Positions 40,434 to 49,319 are shown, counted from the stretch's first letter. The stretch is 64,000 nucleotides of DNA from Chromobacterium phragmitis (GCF_003325475.1 NZ_CP029495.1:2046001-2110000), one strand, 5' to 3'. The notes: a model not told the origin generated them from the sequence alone. Program-made: numbers and translations.

Positions 40434-42044
40434 TCAGAGGCGGAAGCGGCTGACGGTCTGATGCAGATTGGACGCTTGCTGATCGATGGCGCGCACCGCT
40501 TCCACCGCGTGGCTGACCGAGTTCTGGGTTTCTTCCACTACGCCGGCCACCTGTTCGACGTTGCCGGCGATGTTGGTGCCGGCTTGGCTTTGCTCGCCCA
40601 TCGCCACCACCACGTTGTGCACGTGCTCGAGCGCCGTGGTCGCCTGCTGGCTGATCGACTCCAGCGTTTCCGCCGCCTGCTGCACCTGGTCGACGCCGGC
40701 CTGCACCGCCGGGCGGATTTCGTCCATGCGGCCGGAGACGTTGCCGGTTTCGTTGATCACCGCCTGCACGATGCTGCTGATTTCGTCGGTGGCGGTGGCG
40801 GTGCGCTCGGCCAGCTTGCGCACCTCATCGGCCACCACGGCGAAGCCGCGGCCCATTTCGCCGGCGCGGGCGGCCTCGATGGCGGCGTTCAGCGCCAGCA
40901 GGTTGGTCTGGTTGGCGATGTCGCGGATGGTTTCGGCGATGCTGCTGATGCTGCGGCTGCGCTCGGCCAGCTGGCCCACCATGTCGCTGGCGCCGTGGAT
41001 CTGGTCGGCGATCTGGCGGATGCCGTCGGCGGCGTTGCCGGCCAGGGTCTTGCCTTCGCTGGCCAGTTGGGCGGTGTCGCGCGCGCCGGCCTCGGTGTCG
41101 CGGGTGCTGGCGCTGACGTGGTCTATGCTGACCGACAGCTGTTCGATGGCGGCGGCGGCAGAGGTGGTGGACGAGCTGGCGATGCCGGACACCTCATGCA
41201 CCTTGTCCATGTCGCTGGACAGCTGGTGGCAGGAGTGGTTGATGCTGGAGGTGGCGCGGCCGATCTCGTCTATCATCTGCCGCAGTTTGCCGCGCATGTC
41301 GCCCATCGCGCCCAGCAGGCTGTCGGGTCCGCCCTTGACCTGGATGTCGATGCTGAGGTCGCCGTCGGCGATCGCTTTGACCACGTCGGCGGCGTAGCCC
41401 GGCTCGCCGCCCAGCGACTGCAGAATGGAGCGCGACATCCAGCCCACCAGCGCGCCCAGCGCCACCACGCAGATCGCGGCCACCGCCAGCAGGGTGCGGG
41501 CCTCGCTCCAGAACAGCTGGTCGATGTCGTCGATGAAGATGCCGGTGCCTATCGTCCAGTCCCAGGGATCGAAGCGGAACACGCCGTTGAGTTTGGGAAA
41601 CTCCTGTTCGCCGCTGCCCTTGCGCTTGGTCTGGATCACCAGCACGCCGTAATGCGAGTCCTTCATCGCGTCGTCGTAGGCCTCTACCGTGGTGCGGCCA
41701 TCGGGCAGCTTGCTGCCCATGTCAACCTTGCCGACGCGGTCCTTGCTGGGATGGAACAGCACGCGGTGCTCGCGGTTGCGGCCGAAGAAGTAGATGTCGT
41801 CCACCTTGAGCGCGGACAGCGCGGCGATCGCCTGCTTCTGAGCCTCGGCGCGCGGCATGCCCTTGGCTTCCAGCTGCTGGAAATGGGTGAGGCTGTTCTC
41901 CGCCATTTTCAACAGGTGGACGATCTGGTCGCGTTTTTCCTCGTGCAGGGTGGCGCGAGTGGACAGCAGCGCGACGGTGGACAGGCCCAGCAACGCCAGC
42001 AGGCTGGCGATGATGATGATGATCAGGCGGGTATTCAGCTGCAT
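40434..42044 (-). CDS. methyl-accepting chemotaxis protein with a single Cache domain
   Basis: A 536-residue inner-membrane chemoreceptor. Membrane helix 1 covers about residues 8-29 (IIIIIASLLALLGLSTVALL). The periplasmic part (about 30-180) is an sCache-type sensor (DIYFFGRNREHRVLFHPS and FDPWDWTIGTGIFIDDID). Helix 2 is near 187-207. The signalling domain contains the conserved hairpin tip (AARAGEMGRGFAVVADEVRKLAERT). No C-terminal CheR pentapeptide is present. The ATG at 42044 is chosen; an in-frame GTG at 42053 is the alternative. The ligand is unknown. Confidence 0.93.
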   Translation of the reverse strand: MQLNTRLIIIIIASLLALLGLSTVALLSTRATLHEEKRDQIVHLLKMAENSLTHFQQLEAKGMPRAEAQKQAIAALSALKVDDIYFFGRNREHRVLFHPSKDRVGKVDMGSKLPDGRTTVEAYDDAMKDSHYGVLVIQTKRKGSGEQEFPKLNGVFRFDPWDWTIGTGIFIDDIDQLFWSEARTLLAVAAICVVALGALVGWMSRSILQSLGGEPGYAADVVKAIADGDLSIDIQVKGGPDSLLGAMGDMRGKLRQMIDEIGRATSSINHSCHQLSSDMDKVHEVSGIASSSTTSAAAAIEQLSVSIDHVSASTRDTEAGARDTAQLASEGKTLAGNAADGIRQIADQIHGASDMVGQLAERSRSISSIAETIRDIANQTNLLALNAAIEAARAGEMGRGFAVVADEVRKLAERTATATDEISSIVQAVINETGNVSGRMDEIRPAVQAGVDQVQQAAETLESISQQATTALEHVHNVVVAMGEQSQAGTNIAGNVEQVAGVVEETQNSVSHAVEAVRAIDQQASNLHQTVSRFRL

Positions 42045-42197
42045 TTTCGACACTCGGAGTAGGGGAACAAACCGCCGGCGACGCGGCGGCGGCGCGGTCC
42101 GCTTTCGGGCGGGCCTCGCCGGCTGATTATGCGTTTCTGTTGTTACAGTCTAGTTCAGAGCGCAAATATCAACATTGCAATTTTCCCTAATCCCGCG

Positions 42198-43592
42198 TCA
42201 TGCCTGGGAGATTGGCAAGCGGCCGGAGCGCGCGGCGGCGTCGAACAGCGCGTAGTCTTTTTCCACTTGATCCGCGTAGGCCTGCGCGTAGTCCGCCAAC
42301 GCCTGGTCGAACTTGTCGGACTGCCCCAGATAGCCGGCGATCTCGGCCGCGCAGCCGCCGGACTTGGCGTGGGCGCGCGCCAGCGTCCAGGCGCAGGCCT
42401 GGCCGTAGCTGGCCAGTTCCTCGGCATTGGAGAAGGTTTCCAGCGCCGGGGCGGCCTTCATGTCGCGCAGCTGGCGCATGTAGAAATGGCGATCGTCGGC
42501 GCCCTGAGTCCAGCCCAGGAACAGGTCGCTGGTGGCCTGCATCAGCCTTTGGCCGAACACCACGCGCTTGCCCTGGTTGCCGTGCGCGCAGGGCTGGGTG
42601 AACGGCTCCAGCACCGATGGCCGCGCCTCCTTCAGTTGCAGGAACAGCGGCTGGTCGTAGTCGTCTTGCAGCAGCAGCGCCAGGCAGCGGGTGCCGACGC
42701 TGCCCACGCCGACCACCTTGAATGCGGCGTCCACCAGCCGGAAGCGCTGCAGCAATTCGCGGCGGTCTTCCTTCAGCGTGTCGATGTAGCAGTTCAGCAG
42801 GCGCTGGATCTTGGCCTTGCTGTCGCCGCCCAGCCAGTCGTCGCAGGCGGCCAGCGGACTGTCATGGTCGTCCAGATGGAAGATCACCGGCGGATTGTCG
42901 CGCAGCCGCAGGCCGCCGTCTCCCAGGTCGGCCATCTTGGGCAGCAGCCTTTCCTGGGTTTGATTGCGCGCCTTGTTGGCTACCTTGTTCAACTGTTGGC
43001 GCATGCCTTCGTCGGTGGCTTCGGACAGCAGTTGCTCGAAGCCGACGCGGCAGTACCACAGCTCCAGCTGGCTCATCTGCGAGAAGCCCGCCAGCCGGCG
43101 GCGGTAAGTGCCGGCCAGGCGCAGCGCGGTTTCGCGGGCGGCGGATTCGTCGAAGCCGCGGCCGCGCGCGGCCAGCACTAGGCTGACCGCCAGCCGCTTC
43201 AGGTCCCACTCCCAGGGGCCGGGATGGGTCTCGTCGAAATCGTTGATGTCGAATACCAGTTGCCGTTCGGGAGAGGCAAAGAAGCCGTAGTTCATCAAGT
43301 GGGCGTCGCCGCAGATCTGCAGCCGCAGCCCGCTGTCTGGCCCGGCGGCGAGGTCGGCGGCCTGGATCATCGCCGTGCCGCGGAAAAAGGCGAACGGCGA
43401 CGCGCGCATCCGCGCGTAGCGCAGCGGCACCAGCGCCGGCACCCGGCCTTGAGAGGTGGACTCCACCAGCGCCACCACGTCGCGCTCGGGCGCGAGGCTG
43501 GGTTCGGACTGGCTGGCGCGGGGGCAGCCGCCGCGGCGGGCTTTGCCGTCGGCGTAATGCTGGTCGTACTTGGGATGGGAGGCGTTGGACAT
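42198..43592 (-). CDS. DUF2252 domain-containing protein
   Basis: A 464-residue cytosolic protein of the DUF2252 family, distantly kinase-like in fold. Typical segments are RYARMRASPFAFFRGTAMIQAADLA, CGDAHLMNYGFF, FDINDFDETHPGPWEWDLKRLAVSL (a pair of acidic metal-site-like motifs), GVGSVGTRCLALLL and the closing ADQVEKDYALFDAA. The reaction is unknown; the GDxHxxN and DxND patterns recall aminoglycoside-phosphotransferase catalytic loops. GGAG lies six bases before the ATG at 43592. The DnaA-box cluster lies directly upstream. Confidence 0.88.
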   Translation of the reverse strand: MSNASHPKYDQHYADGKARRGGCPRASQSEPSLAPERDVVALVESTSQGRVPALVPLRYARMRASPFAFFRGTAMIQAADLAAGPDSGLRLQICGDAHLMNYGFFASPERQLVFDINDFDETHPGPWEWDLKRLAVSLVLAARGRGFDESAARETALRLAGTYRRRLAGFSQMSQLELWYCRVGFEQLLSEATDEGMRQQLNKVANKARNQTQERLLPKMADLGDGGLRLRDNPPVIFHLDDHDSPLAACDDWLGGDSKAKIQRLLNCYIDTLKEDRRELLQRFRLVDAAFKVVGVGSVGTRCLALLLQDDYDQPLFLQLKEARPSVLEPFTQPCAHGNQGKRVVFGQRLMQATSDLFLGWTQGADDRHFYMRQLRDMKAAPALETFSNAEELASYGQACAWTLARAHAKSGGCAAEIAGYLGQSDKFDQALADYAQAYADQVEKDYALFDAAARSGRLPISQA

Positions 43593-43667
43593 GGGCGGCT
43601 CCGTCTGTGGCGCATGCCGTCAGTGTAACCGCTGGATGCGGGCATGGCGGAATCCGGGCGAGGAATC

Positions 43668-43840
43668 TTGTCCACAGCTTGTTCTGAAATTGTCCACACT
43701 ATGCACAGCGCGCTGTGGATGGAATGGCTTGCCCACAATGGCGGAACGGGAATGAGGGAAATGCCCCTTGTTATGCACAAGGCTGTCCCAAGATATCCAG
43801 ACTATCCACAGCGCGCTGCGGAAGTCTGGATTTATCCACA
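43668..43840 (+). promoter_or_regulatory. cluster of DnaA-box-like sequences
   Basis: Within 173 bases there are two perfect matches to the DnaA box TTATNCACA (43771-43779 TTATGCACA; 43832-43840 TTATCCACA). Four have a single mismatch (43668-43676 and 43690-43698 TTGTCCACA; 43699-43707 CTATGCACA; 43802-43810 CTATCCACA). All six lie on the plus strand. A weaker inverted box is at 43714-43722 and a weak direct one at 43729-43737. A 21-base direct repeat with two mismatches occupies 43699-43719 and 43802-43822, and CACAGCGCGCTGTG at 43704-43717 is a perfect palindrome. No dnaA, dnaN or AT-rich unwinding region adjoins. Confidence 0.7.
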
Positions 43841-44209
43841 TCATTTGCCGGCGCAGAGATGGATTTGTTTCTTCCAAGCGGGGCTCAGCGGCATGCCGTT
43901 CAGCCGGACTTCCAGCCTGCTGCCCTCGCCCTTGGGCTGGACGTCCACGCGGGTGCCGGACACGTCGCTGACCGGATTGCGCAGCGTCAGGCTGCGGCTG
44001 CCGTCGCCCTCGTCGCGGCGTTCGACGAAATCGTCGGGAATGTGCAGTTTCTGCAGGCCTTGCTGCAGGCAGTCGGCCACTTGCTGCGGCGGGCGCTGGC
44101 TGCTCAGGCTGAGCGAGGGAGCGGCGCGCAGCGGCGTGGCGCAGGCCAGCAGGGAAAGAGAGATGACGAGGGGGAGAACGGCGCGGAACAGGAACATCGG
44201 CTTCGGCAT
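43841..44209 (-). CDS. small exported protein (possible lipoprotein) of unknown function
   Basis: A 122-residue protein with a hydrophobic leader (FLFRAVLPLVISLSLLACATPLRAAP). It holds both an LLAC lipobox-like cysteine and a plausible signal peptidase I site, so it is either a lipoprotein or a periplasmic protein. The mature part of about 95 residues has two cysteines (VADCLQQG and IHLCAGK) that could form a disulphide, and an alternating strand pattern. I do not recognise a family. Its stop codon abuts the last box of the DnaA-box cluster. The ATG at 44209 is preferred; a TTG at 44224 is possible. Confidence 0.6.
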   Translation of the reverse strand: MPKPMFLFRAVLPLVISLSLLACATPLRAAPSLSLSSQRPPQQVADCLQQGLQKLHIPDDFVERRDEGDGSRSLTLRNPVSDVSGTRVDVQPKGEGSRLEVRLNGMPLSPAWKKQIHLCAGK

Positions 44210-44290
44210 GGGTTGGTGACACAATGCCTGTTGGTGCGTCCGCCGCCGCCATGGGTTCCGGCGGCCGCAGCGGCAAGATGTTAAGCGATG

Positions 44291-44767
44291 TTACGCGAAG
44301 CGGTCGCCGGGCTGGCAGCGGCGCAGGAAGGCCAGCATGTCGGCGACGCGGGCGTCGCCCTCGGCCGGCGCCCAGGCGGCCACATCGGCTTCGGGCAAGG
44401 GAAGATATGGGCCGCGCTTCACTTCGAATACCACGCTGCCCGGCTGCAGCGATACTACCGCGTGCCAGACGCCGGCGGGCATCTCGAACACTCGGGCGCC
44501 ATCTGCGCCCAGTCGGTGGCGAGCGACTACGGTTTCGCCGGCGGCGTCGAATTCGATCCAGTCCAGCGAGCCGGACAGCATGATCAGCAGTTCCGGGCTG
44601 CCCGGGTGGCGGTGCGGCCGGACATAGGTGTTCGGCTCCATGGCGATGGCCAGGCGCTGGATGCTGTCTTCCAGCTGCTCGTGCAGATTGTGGTGGGCGC
44701 GCAGGCGCGGCGCACAGGCGGCCTTGGCGGACAGGCCGGCCAAGTCTTGAGTCGTCAGGGTTTTCAT
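44291..44767 (-). CDS. WbuC family cupin-fold protein
   Basis: A 158-residue protein of the WbuC family, small cupins often found with O-antigen loci. The cupin metal motif is visible as RPHRHPGSPELLIMLSGSLDWIEFD near residues 50-72, and the second motif includes FEMPAGVWHAVVSLQPGSVVFEVKRGPY. The function of WbuC is not established. Here there is no O-antigen cluster, so it stands as an isolated gene between a small exported protein and repeat copy B. Confidence 0.85.
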   Translation of the reverse strand: MKTLTTQDLAGLSAKAACAPRLRAHHNLHEQLEDSIQRLAIAMEPNTYVRPHRHPGSPELLIMLSGSLDWIEFDAAGETVVARHRLGADGARVFEMPAGVWHAVVSLQPGSVVFEVKRGPYLPLPEADVAAWAPAEGDARVADMLAFLRRCQPGDRFA

Positions 44768-44888
44768 TTTTGGGCGCGAGCGTGAAAAACTAAAGCGCGA
44801 TTATGGCGCGAAATGGGGGCGTTGTGTCCGAACGCGTGGCGTTACCGCAGGGGCATGGTGGGAAGAGGCCGCTACGAGGTGGTTTTGT

Positions 44889-45105
44889 GTCCGCTGTGCG
44901 GACGGATGATTTTCATGGCGGGGCTGCCCGCCGGGCAGGCAAAGGGGCTGAACGGCCAGCCCCCTTGCAACCCCAGGCCGCCCCTGCGACCGCGAATTCC
45001 CGTTCCGTTGACGGATGGCAAGGCGCCGTCGAACTCGCCCCGCGCGAGCGTCGCGGGGCTCAAACATGCAACGGCTTAAAACCTTGCCATCCGCCAACGG
45101 AACGG
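44889..45105 (+). repeat. structured dispersed repeat, copy B
   Basis: A 217-base element in the 388-base gap between the WbuC and orphan genes. Order as in copy A: GTCCGC-TGT-GCGGAC (44889-44903); GGGGCT (44944-44949) with AGCCCC (44958-44963); the shared linear block CCCAGGCCGCCCCTGC; and a terminal helix with 24-base arms at 45000-45023 and 45082-45105 (23 of 24 paired). Inside it are GCCGT (45025-45029) with ACGGC (45071-45075) and GCCCCGCG (45037-45044) with CGCGGGGC (45052-45059). The arm sequences are unrelated to copy A's, while the inner apical loop (AGCGT) is shared. Confidence 0.8.
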
Positions 45106-45155
45106 CGCGGGTCGGAAGGGGGAGGTGGTTCGACGGTAGGTGGTCCGGGGATGAG

Positions 45156-45791
45156 TTATGGAAGAGAATCGATTAAGTGGTAAGTCGCATCGACAAAAGA
45201 TGGGATTACCAACAAATGGACCCATGATTTCCCCTTGTTACGGCCAGAAAGACGAATATTTCCAGATAAATAAGTCCACAGGATTGGAGTTGGCCCCAAT
45301 ATATTTGCATCGGAGGACTCTCTATTTTGAAGTGAGAAGTCATCCATATTGTAATAATCCATGGCATGCCCGCCTGTTTGCTGAAATCGTTGAACATCAA
45401 TTTGGGCGGCATGCAGAATTTTATTGCACACCTCTCTTAGTGGAAGGTGTTGCTGACCATTTTTCAAAGATTTCTCATCGTCGAATATCGTGCACCAGTG
45501 CTTATTATGGTTATCCTTGCAAATATTCTCGTATGCGATATATCGAGGATCTTGGAGAGGAAGGGTTTTCATCTGATCATCCAAAGTACGAATGCAGATA
45601 GCGAGATTCAGCAGCGCATGTGTTATTTCTCTTTGGAAGAACTGTGCTTCTAAGCATGATGCAGGGTCGCTGCGATCGTTTGGGTCGGAGAGGCTGGCAA
45701 TGGTTTTGCTAGCGTAGAAAAGACAAAGAAGACGATAAGCATTGAGCTTGATCGTCTCCTTGTCGAACGCGTAGCGGTCTGGCTGGCTCAT
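45156..45791 (-). CDS. AT-rich orphan protein of unknown function
   Basis: A 211-residue protein whose gene is far more AT-rich than its neighbours, with codons such as AAT, TTA and ATA that are rare elsewhere in the window, so it is probably a recent arrival. It is mostly helical and has no signal peptide. The segment LREVCNKILHAAQIDVQRF recalls the R-x-x-x-N-K-[IL]-x-H-A motif seen in HEPN-like and other uncharacterised proteins, but the spacing is not the classic one. It starts 15 bases after the proA stop and could use read-through from proA. Repeat copy B lies at its 3' side. Confidence 0.6.
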   Translation of the reverse strand: MSQPDRYAFDKETIKLNAYRLLCLFYASKTIASLSDPNDRSDPASCLEAQFFQREITHALLNLAICIRTLDDQMKTLPLQDPRYIAYENICKDNHNKHWCTIFDDEKSLKNGQQHLPLREVCNKILHAAQIDVQRFQQTGGHAMDYYNMDDFSLQNRESSDANILGPTPILWTYLSGNIRLSGRNKGKSWVHLLVIPSFVDATYHLIDSLP

Positions 45792-45806
45792 GGCATGAAG
45801 TAAGAC

Positions 45807-47066
45807 TTACTGCCGGATCTGCCCATCGCCCAGCACGATCCATTTCTGGCTGGTGAGTCCATTGAGGCCGACCGGGCCGCGGGCGTGGATCTTGTCGGTG
45901 GAGATGCCGATCTCCGCGCCCAGGCCGTATTCGAAGCCATCGGCGAAGCGGGTGGAGGCGTTGACCATCACGCTGGCCGAATCCACTTCGCGCAGGAAGC
46001 GGCGGGAACGGCCGTAGTCTTCGGTGACGATGGCGTCGGTGTGATGGCTGCCCCAGTGGTTGATGTGCTCGATCGCTTCGTCCATGTCCTTCACCACCTT
46101 GACCGCCAGGATGGGCGCCAGGTATTCGGCGGCCCAGTCCTCCTCGGCGGCCGGCACGATCTTGTCGCCCAGGATCACACGGGTGCGTTCGCAGCCGCGC
46201 AGCTCCACGCCCTTCTCCCAGTAGGCCTCGGCCAGGCGCGGCAGGATGAATTCGGCGAACGCGCCGTGCACCAGCAGCGTTTCCATGGTGTTGCAAGTGC
46301 CGTAGCGGTGGGTCTTGGCGTTGACGGCGATGTTGAAGGCCTTGTCCGGGTTGGCGGTGTCGTCGATATAGACGTGGCAGTTGCCGTCCAGGTGCTTGAT
46401 CACCGGCACGCGGGCTTCGGCGCTGATGCGCGCGATCAGGCCCTTGCCGCCGCGCGGCACGATCACGTCCACGTATTCCGGCATCGCGATCAGCTCGCCC
46501 ACCGCGGCGCGGTCGGTGGTTTCCAGCACCTGCACCGCCTCGGCCGGCAGGCCGGCCATGCGCAGGCCTTCGTGCACGCAGGCGGCGATGGCCTGGTTGC
46601 TGTGGAAGGCCTCGGAGCCGCCGCGCAGGATGGTGGCGTTGCCGGATTTCAGGCACAAGCCGGCGGCGTCGGCGGTGACGTTGGGGCGAGCCTCGTAGAT
46701 GATGCCCACCACGCCTAGCGGCACCCGCATCTTGCCCAGCTGGATGCCGGACGGCCGATAGCACATGTCGTCGATCTCGCCCACCGGGTCCGGCAGGGCG
46801 GCGATCTGGCGCAGGCCGTCGGCCATCGCCAGCGCGCCCTTGGCGGTCAGGGCGAGGCGGTCCAGCATCGCTTCGTCCAGGCCGGCCTTGCGCGCGGCGT
46901 CCAGGTCCTGTTGGTTGGCGGACAGGAGCTTGTCCTGGTCGCGGACGATGGCGTCGGCGATGGCGTGGAGCGCGGCGTTCTTCTGGTTGGTGTCGGCGCG
47001 GGCCAGCAGCCGCGACGCCCTGCGAGCGGCCTTGCCCAATTGCTGCATGTATTCTTTGACGTTCAT
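45807..47066 (-). CDS. proA: glutamate-5-semialdehyde dehydrogenase (gamma-glutamyl phosphate reductase)
   Basis: A 419-residue NADPH-dependent reductase of proline synthesis. It reduces glutamyl-5-phosphate to glutamate semialdehyde. The aldehyde-dehydrogenase fold shows PLGVVGIIYEARPNVT, LKSGNATILRGGSEA, VIVPRGGKGLI, and the catalytic cysteine in HRYGTCNTMETLLVH (about residue 255). It ends with GLGAEIGISTDKIHARGPVGLNGLTSQKW. Length equals E. coli ProA (417). proB is not adjacent here. An AT-rich orphan gene follows immediately. Confidence 0.96.
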   Translation of the reverse strand: MNVKEYMQQLGKAARRASRLLARADTNQKNAALHAIADAIVRDQDKLLSANQQDLDAARKAGLDEAMLDRLALTAKGALAMADGLRQIAALPDPVGEIDDMCYRPSGIQLGKMRVPLGVVGIIYEARPNVTADAAGLCLKSGNATILRGGSEAFHSNQAIAACVHEGLRMAGLPAEAVQVLETTDRAAVGELIAMPEYVDVIVPRGGKGLIARISAEARVPVIKHLDGNCHVYIDDTANPDKAFNIAVNAKTHRYGTCNTMETLLVHGAFAEFILPRLAEAYWEKGVELRGCERTRVILGDKIVPAAEEDWAAEYLAPILAVKVVKDMDEAIEHINHWGSHHTDAIVTEDYGRSRRFLREVDSASVMVNASTRFADGFEYGLGAEIGISTDKIHARGPVGLNGLTSQKWIVLGDGQIRQ

Positions 47067-47151
47067 GACGGGTGCCCTGCGTGTTTTTGGATTGTTTGCA
47101 GCTTAAACCAAAGCGAGGACAGCGAACAGAGACTATCCGAATGCAGATTGG

Positions 47152-48753
47152 CTATTGTCCGGCAGGCGGCTCCCGCCAGCGCTCGGCCGGCACCACCAGC
47201 GGCTGGCCGGGCTGCTCGACGAAGTGCGGCGACATGATCTGCACGCCGAACTCGTTGAAGGCGTCCAGGATCTGGCCGTGCAGCGCGTCGCGGACGGCGG
47301 GCGCCAAGGCGCCGCGCGCCAGCCTGGCCTGCAACTCGTATTCGATGTAAAAGTCTTGCAGCGCGAGCTTGCGCACCCGCGGCGGCTCGGCCGGGTCGAT
47401 GCCGGCCGTGCGGCGCGCGGCCAGCTCCAGCAGCGCTTCCACCTGCCGCCACGGCGTGTCGTAGCCTATGGTGACGCGGGTAGCGATCATCGCGCCGTCG
47501 GCCCCGTCGTGGCGGCTGTAGTTGTTGACCAGTCCGCCCACCGCCACCGCGTTGGGGATGGTGATCTCGAATCCCTGGCCGGTGCGCAGTTTGGTGGACA
47601 GTGCCGACAGCTCGCTGACGGTGCCTTCCGCCTCGCCTATCCTCACGTAGTCGCCGGGCCGCAGCGCGCGGGAGTAGATCAGCACCAGTCCGCTCATCGC
47701 GTGGTTCATCAGGCCGGCCGACCCCAGCGTCACCATCAGGCCGAAGAACACGCTGACGCCCTTGAAGGCGTCGCTGCCGGCGCCGGGCAAATAGGGATAG
47801 GCGACGATCAGCGCGAACAGCCACAGCACCGCCGACGCCAGCCGGCGGGTGGCGCCCACCGTCTCCGCGTGCAGGCCGGGCAGCTCCAGCTGGCCGCGCT
47901 CCACGATGCCGAACAGCAGCCCAAGGCCGCGGCCGATCAGCCGGGTCAGCAGGAAGATCACCGCGACGATGGCGAGGCCGGGCAGCGCCGACAGGCAGTC
48001 GTCGGCGATGGTGGACAGCAGATGGTAAAAGGCGCTGGCCAGCTTGCGGCCCAGCGGCCGGGTGTAGGGGAACAGCGCCAGCGTGTAGCCAAGCCAGGCA
48101 TAGCCGGCGACGAGGGCGGACAATAGGGCGGTGATGTCAACCAGCTGCCGCTCCGCCGCCAGCAGGAAGCGCCGCAGCGGCAGCCGGCCGGCCAGCAGCG
48201 GCAGCCTGCCCGGCGGCGACTGGGCCAGACGCCGCCGCGAAGCCGCGCGGGCGCGGACGATCAGGTACAGCGCGGCGGCGAACAGGATGGAGGCGAGCAG
48301 GGCCAGCAGCGAGGACTGGACGATGCGCTGCGGCGAGCGCCGCTCCAATACCGCCAGCCTCAACTCGTTCAGCCGGTCGCGGACCAGGGCGCCGGCCTGT
48401 TCCAGCGTCAACTGGTCGCCGGGGTCGAGGTCGCCCTCCAGGATGGTGAACAGAGGCTTGCCGCGCATGCTCAGCGCCAGTCCGCGCAGCCTGCCGTCGT
48501 CATAGGGCGCGGCCGTCACGGGCTGGCGCAGGTCTTCCGGCTGCATCGCGGCCAGTCGCTCCAGCGTGCGTTGCAGCCTTTGCTCGGGCGTCAGGCTGCC
48601 CTGGTCGGCGAGAAACAGGAAAACGGGGCGATTGTCCAGCACCAGGGTGCGGGCCTGGTCGGCGGCGGATGGCGAGGCATGGGGTTCGGCGGCGTGGACG
48701 AGCAGGGGGAGGGACAGCAGCAGCGACAGCAGGAGGCGGCGAATCTGGGACAT
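47152..48753 (-). CDS. MscS family mechanosensitive channel with periplasmic N-terminal domain
   Basis: A 533-residue membrane protein. Signal peptide about residues 1-21 (IRRLLLSLLLSLPLLVHAAE), a periplasmic domain to about 150, then several membrane helices. The MscS pore region reads GVSVFFGLMVTLGSAGLMNHAMSGLVLIYSRALRPGDYVRIG, and the beta domain reads GTVSELSALSTKLRTGQGFEITIPNAVAVGGLVNNYSR. The C-terminal vestibule ends FNEFGVQIMSPHFVEQP, diagnostic of the family. CGGAG precedes the ATG at 48753. It protects against hypo-osmotic shock, paralleling the BCCT osmolyte importer elsewhere in the window. Confidence 0.9.
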   Translation of the reverse strand: MSQIRRLLLSLLLSLPLLVHAAEPHASPSAADQARTLVLDNRPVFLFLADQGSLTPEQRLQRTLERLAAMQPEDLRQPVTAAPYDDGRLRGLALSMRGKPLFTILEGDLDPGDQLTLEQAGALVRDRLNELRLAVLERRSPQRIVQSSLLALLASILFAAALYLIVRARAASRRRLAQSPPGRLPLLAGRLPLRRFLLAAERQLVDITALLSALVAGYAWLGYTLALFPYTRPLGRKLASAFYHLLSTIADDCLSALPGLAIVAVIFLLTRLIGRGLGLLFGIVERGQLELPGLHAETVGATRRLASAVLWLFALIVAYPYLPGAGSDAFKGVSVFFGLMVTLGSAGLMNHAMSGLVLIYSRALRPGDYVRIGEAEGTVSELSALSTKLRTGQGFEITIPNAVAVGGLVNNYSRHDGADGAMIATRVTIGYDTPWRQVEALLELAARRTAGIDPAEPPRVRKLALQDFYIEYELQARLARGALAPAVRDALHGQILDAFNEFGVQIMSPHFVEQPGQPLVVPAERWREPPAGQ

Positions 48754-48832
48754 GGCGGCTCCGGGCGGCGGCGATGATATCTGCATCATCGCACAGCCGC
48801 CGCCGTCCGGCATCCTCCCGCGGGCTCGGCGG

Positions 48833-49243
48833 TCAGAGCGGCTCGGCTTGCAGCTTGGCCAGTTCCGCGGCGCGGGCGGCGGTGGAGGCCAGCTCGCAGT
48901 CGGCCGCCACCAGCGATTCGGCGGTGCCGCCGTCGGGATCGACATAGGCGCTGCAATTGGCGGCGCGGTATTTCAGCCATAGCCGCTGCGCGGTCTGCAG
49001 CCTTTGCCGGCGCTTGGCCGGCAGCGCGGCCATCAGCTTGCGGTAGTTGTCGTTCAATTGCTTGTCCTGGCGCGCGTGCTCGGCGGCGATGCAATCCAGC
49101 ATGCCGACGGTGACGCCGCCTGTCTGGTCCATGCATTGGTCGTAATGATGGCTGTACATCGTCTCTTCGGCGCAGGCGAAGGCGCGGATGGACAGGAGGC
49201 CGAGCAGCAGCAGGGCGGACAGGCGTAGGACGTATCGAGTCAT
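48833..49243 (-). CDS. LprI-like lysozyme inhibitor family protein (DUF1311)
   Basis: A 136-residue exported protein. Signal peptide about residues 1-24 (YVLRLSALLLLGLLSIRAFACAEE). The mature part carries the DUF1311 pattern: CMDQTGGVTVGMLDCIAAEHARQDKQLNDNYRKLMAALP and RQRLQTAQRLWLKYRAANCSAYVDPDGGTAESLVAADCELA, with several cysteines for disulphides. Family members include the lysozyme inhibitor LprI; inhibition is not shown here. The ATG at 49243 is preferred. It stands between acid phosphatase and MscS genes. Confidence 0.85.
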   Translation of the reverse strand: MTRYVLRLSALLLLGLLSIRAFACAEETMYSHHYDQCMDQTGGVTVGMLDCIAAEHARQDKQLNDNYRKLMAALPAKRRQRLQTAQRLWLKYRAANCSAYVDPDGGTAESLVAADCELASTAARAAELAKLQAEPL

Positions 49244-49319
49244 GTTTTGATGGTTTTCCAAGGTGCGCACGCGGAATAGCAGGGGAAGCCGGCCCGCGGA
49301 GGCGAGCCGGCCATGGGGC

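Noticed and set aside
43668..43840. Interpretation of the DnaA-box cluster as the chromosomal origin
   Set aside because: No dnaA/dnaN/gyrB neighbours and no AT-rich unwinding region in view; kept as a box cluster only.
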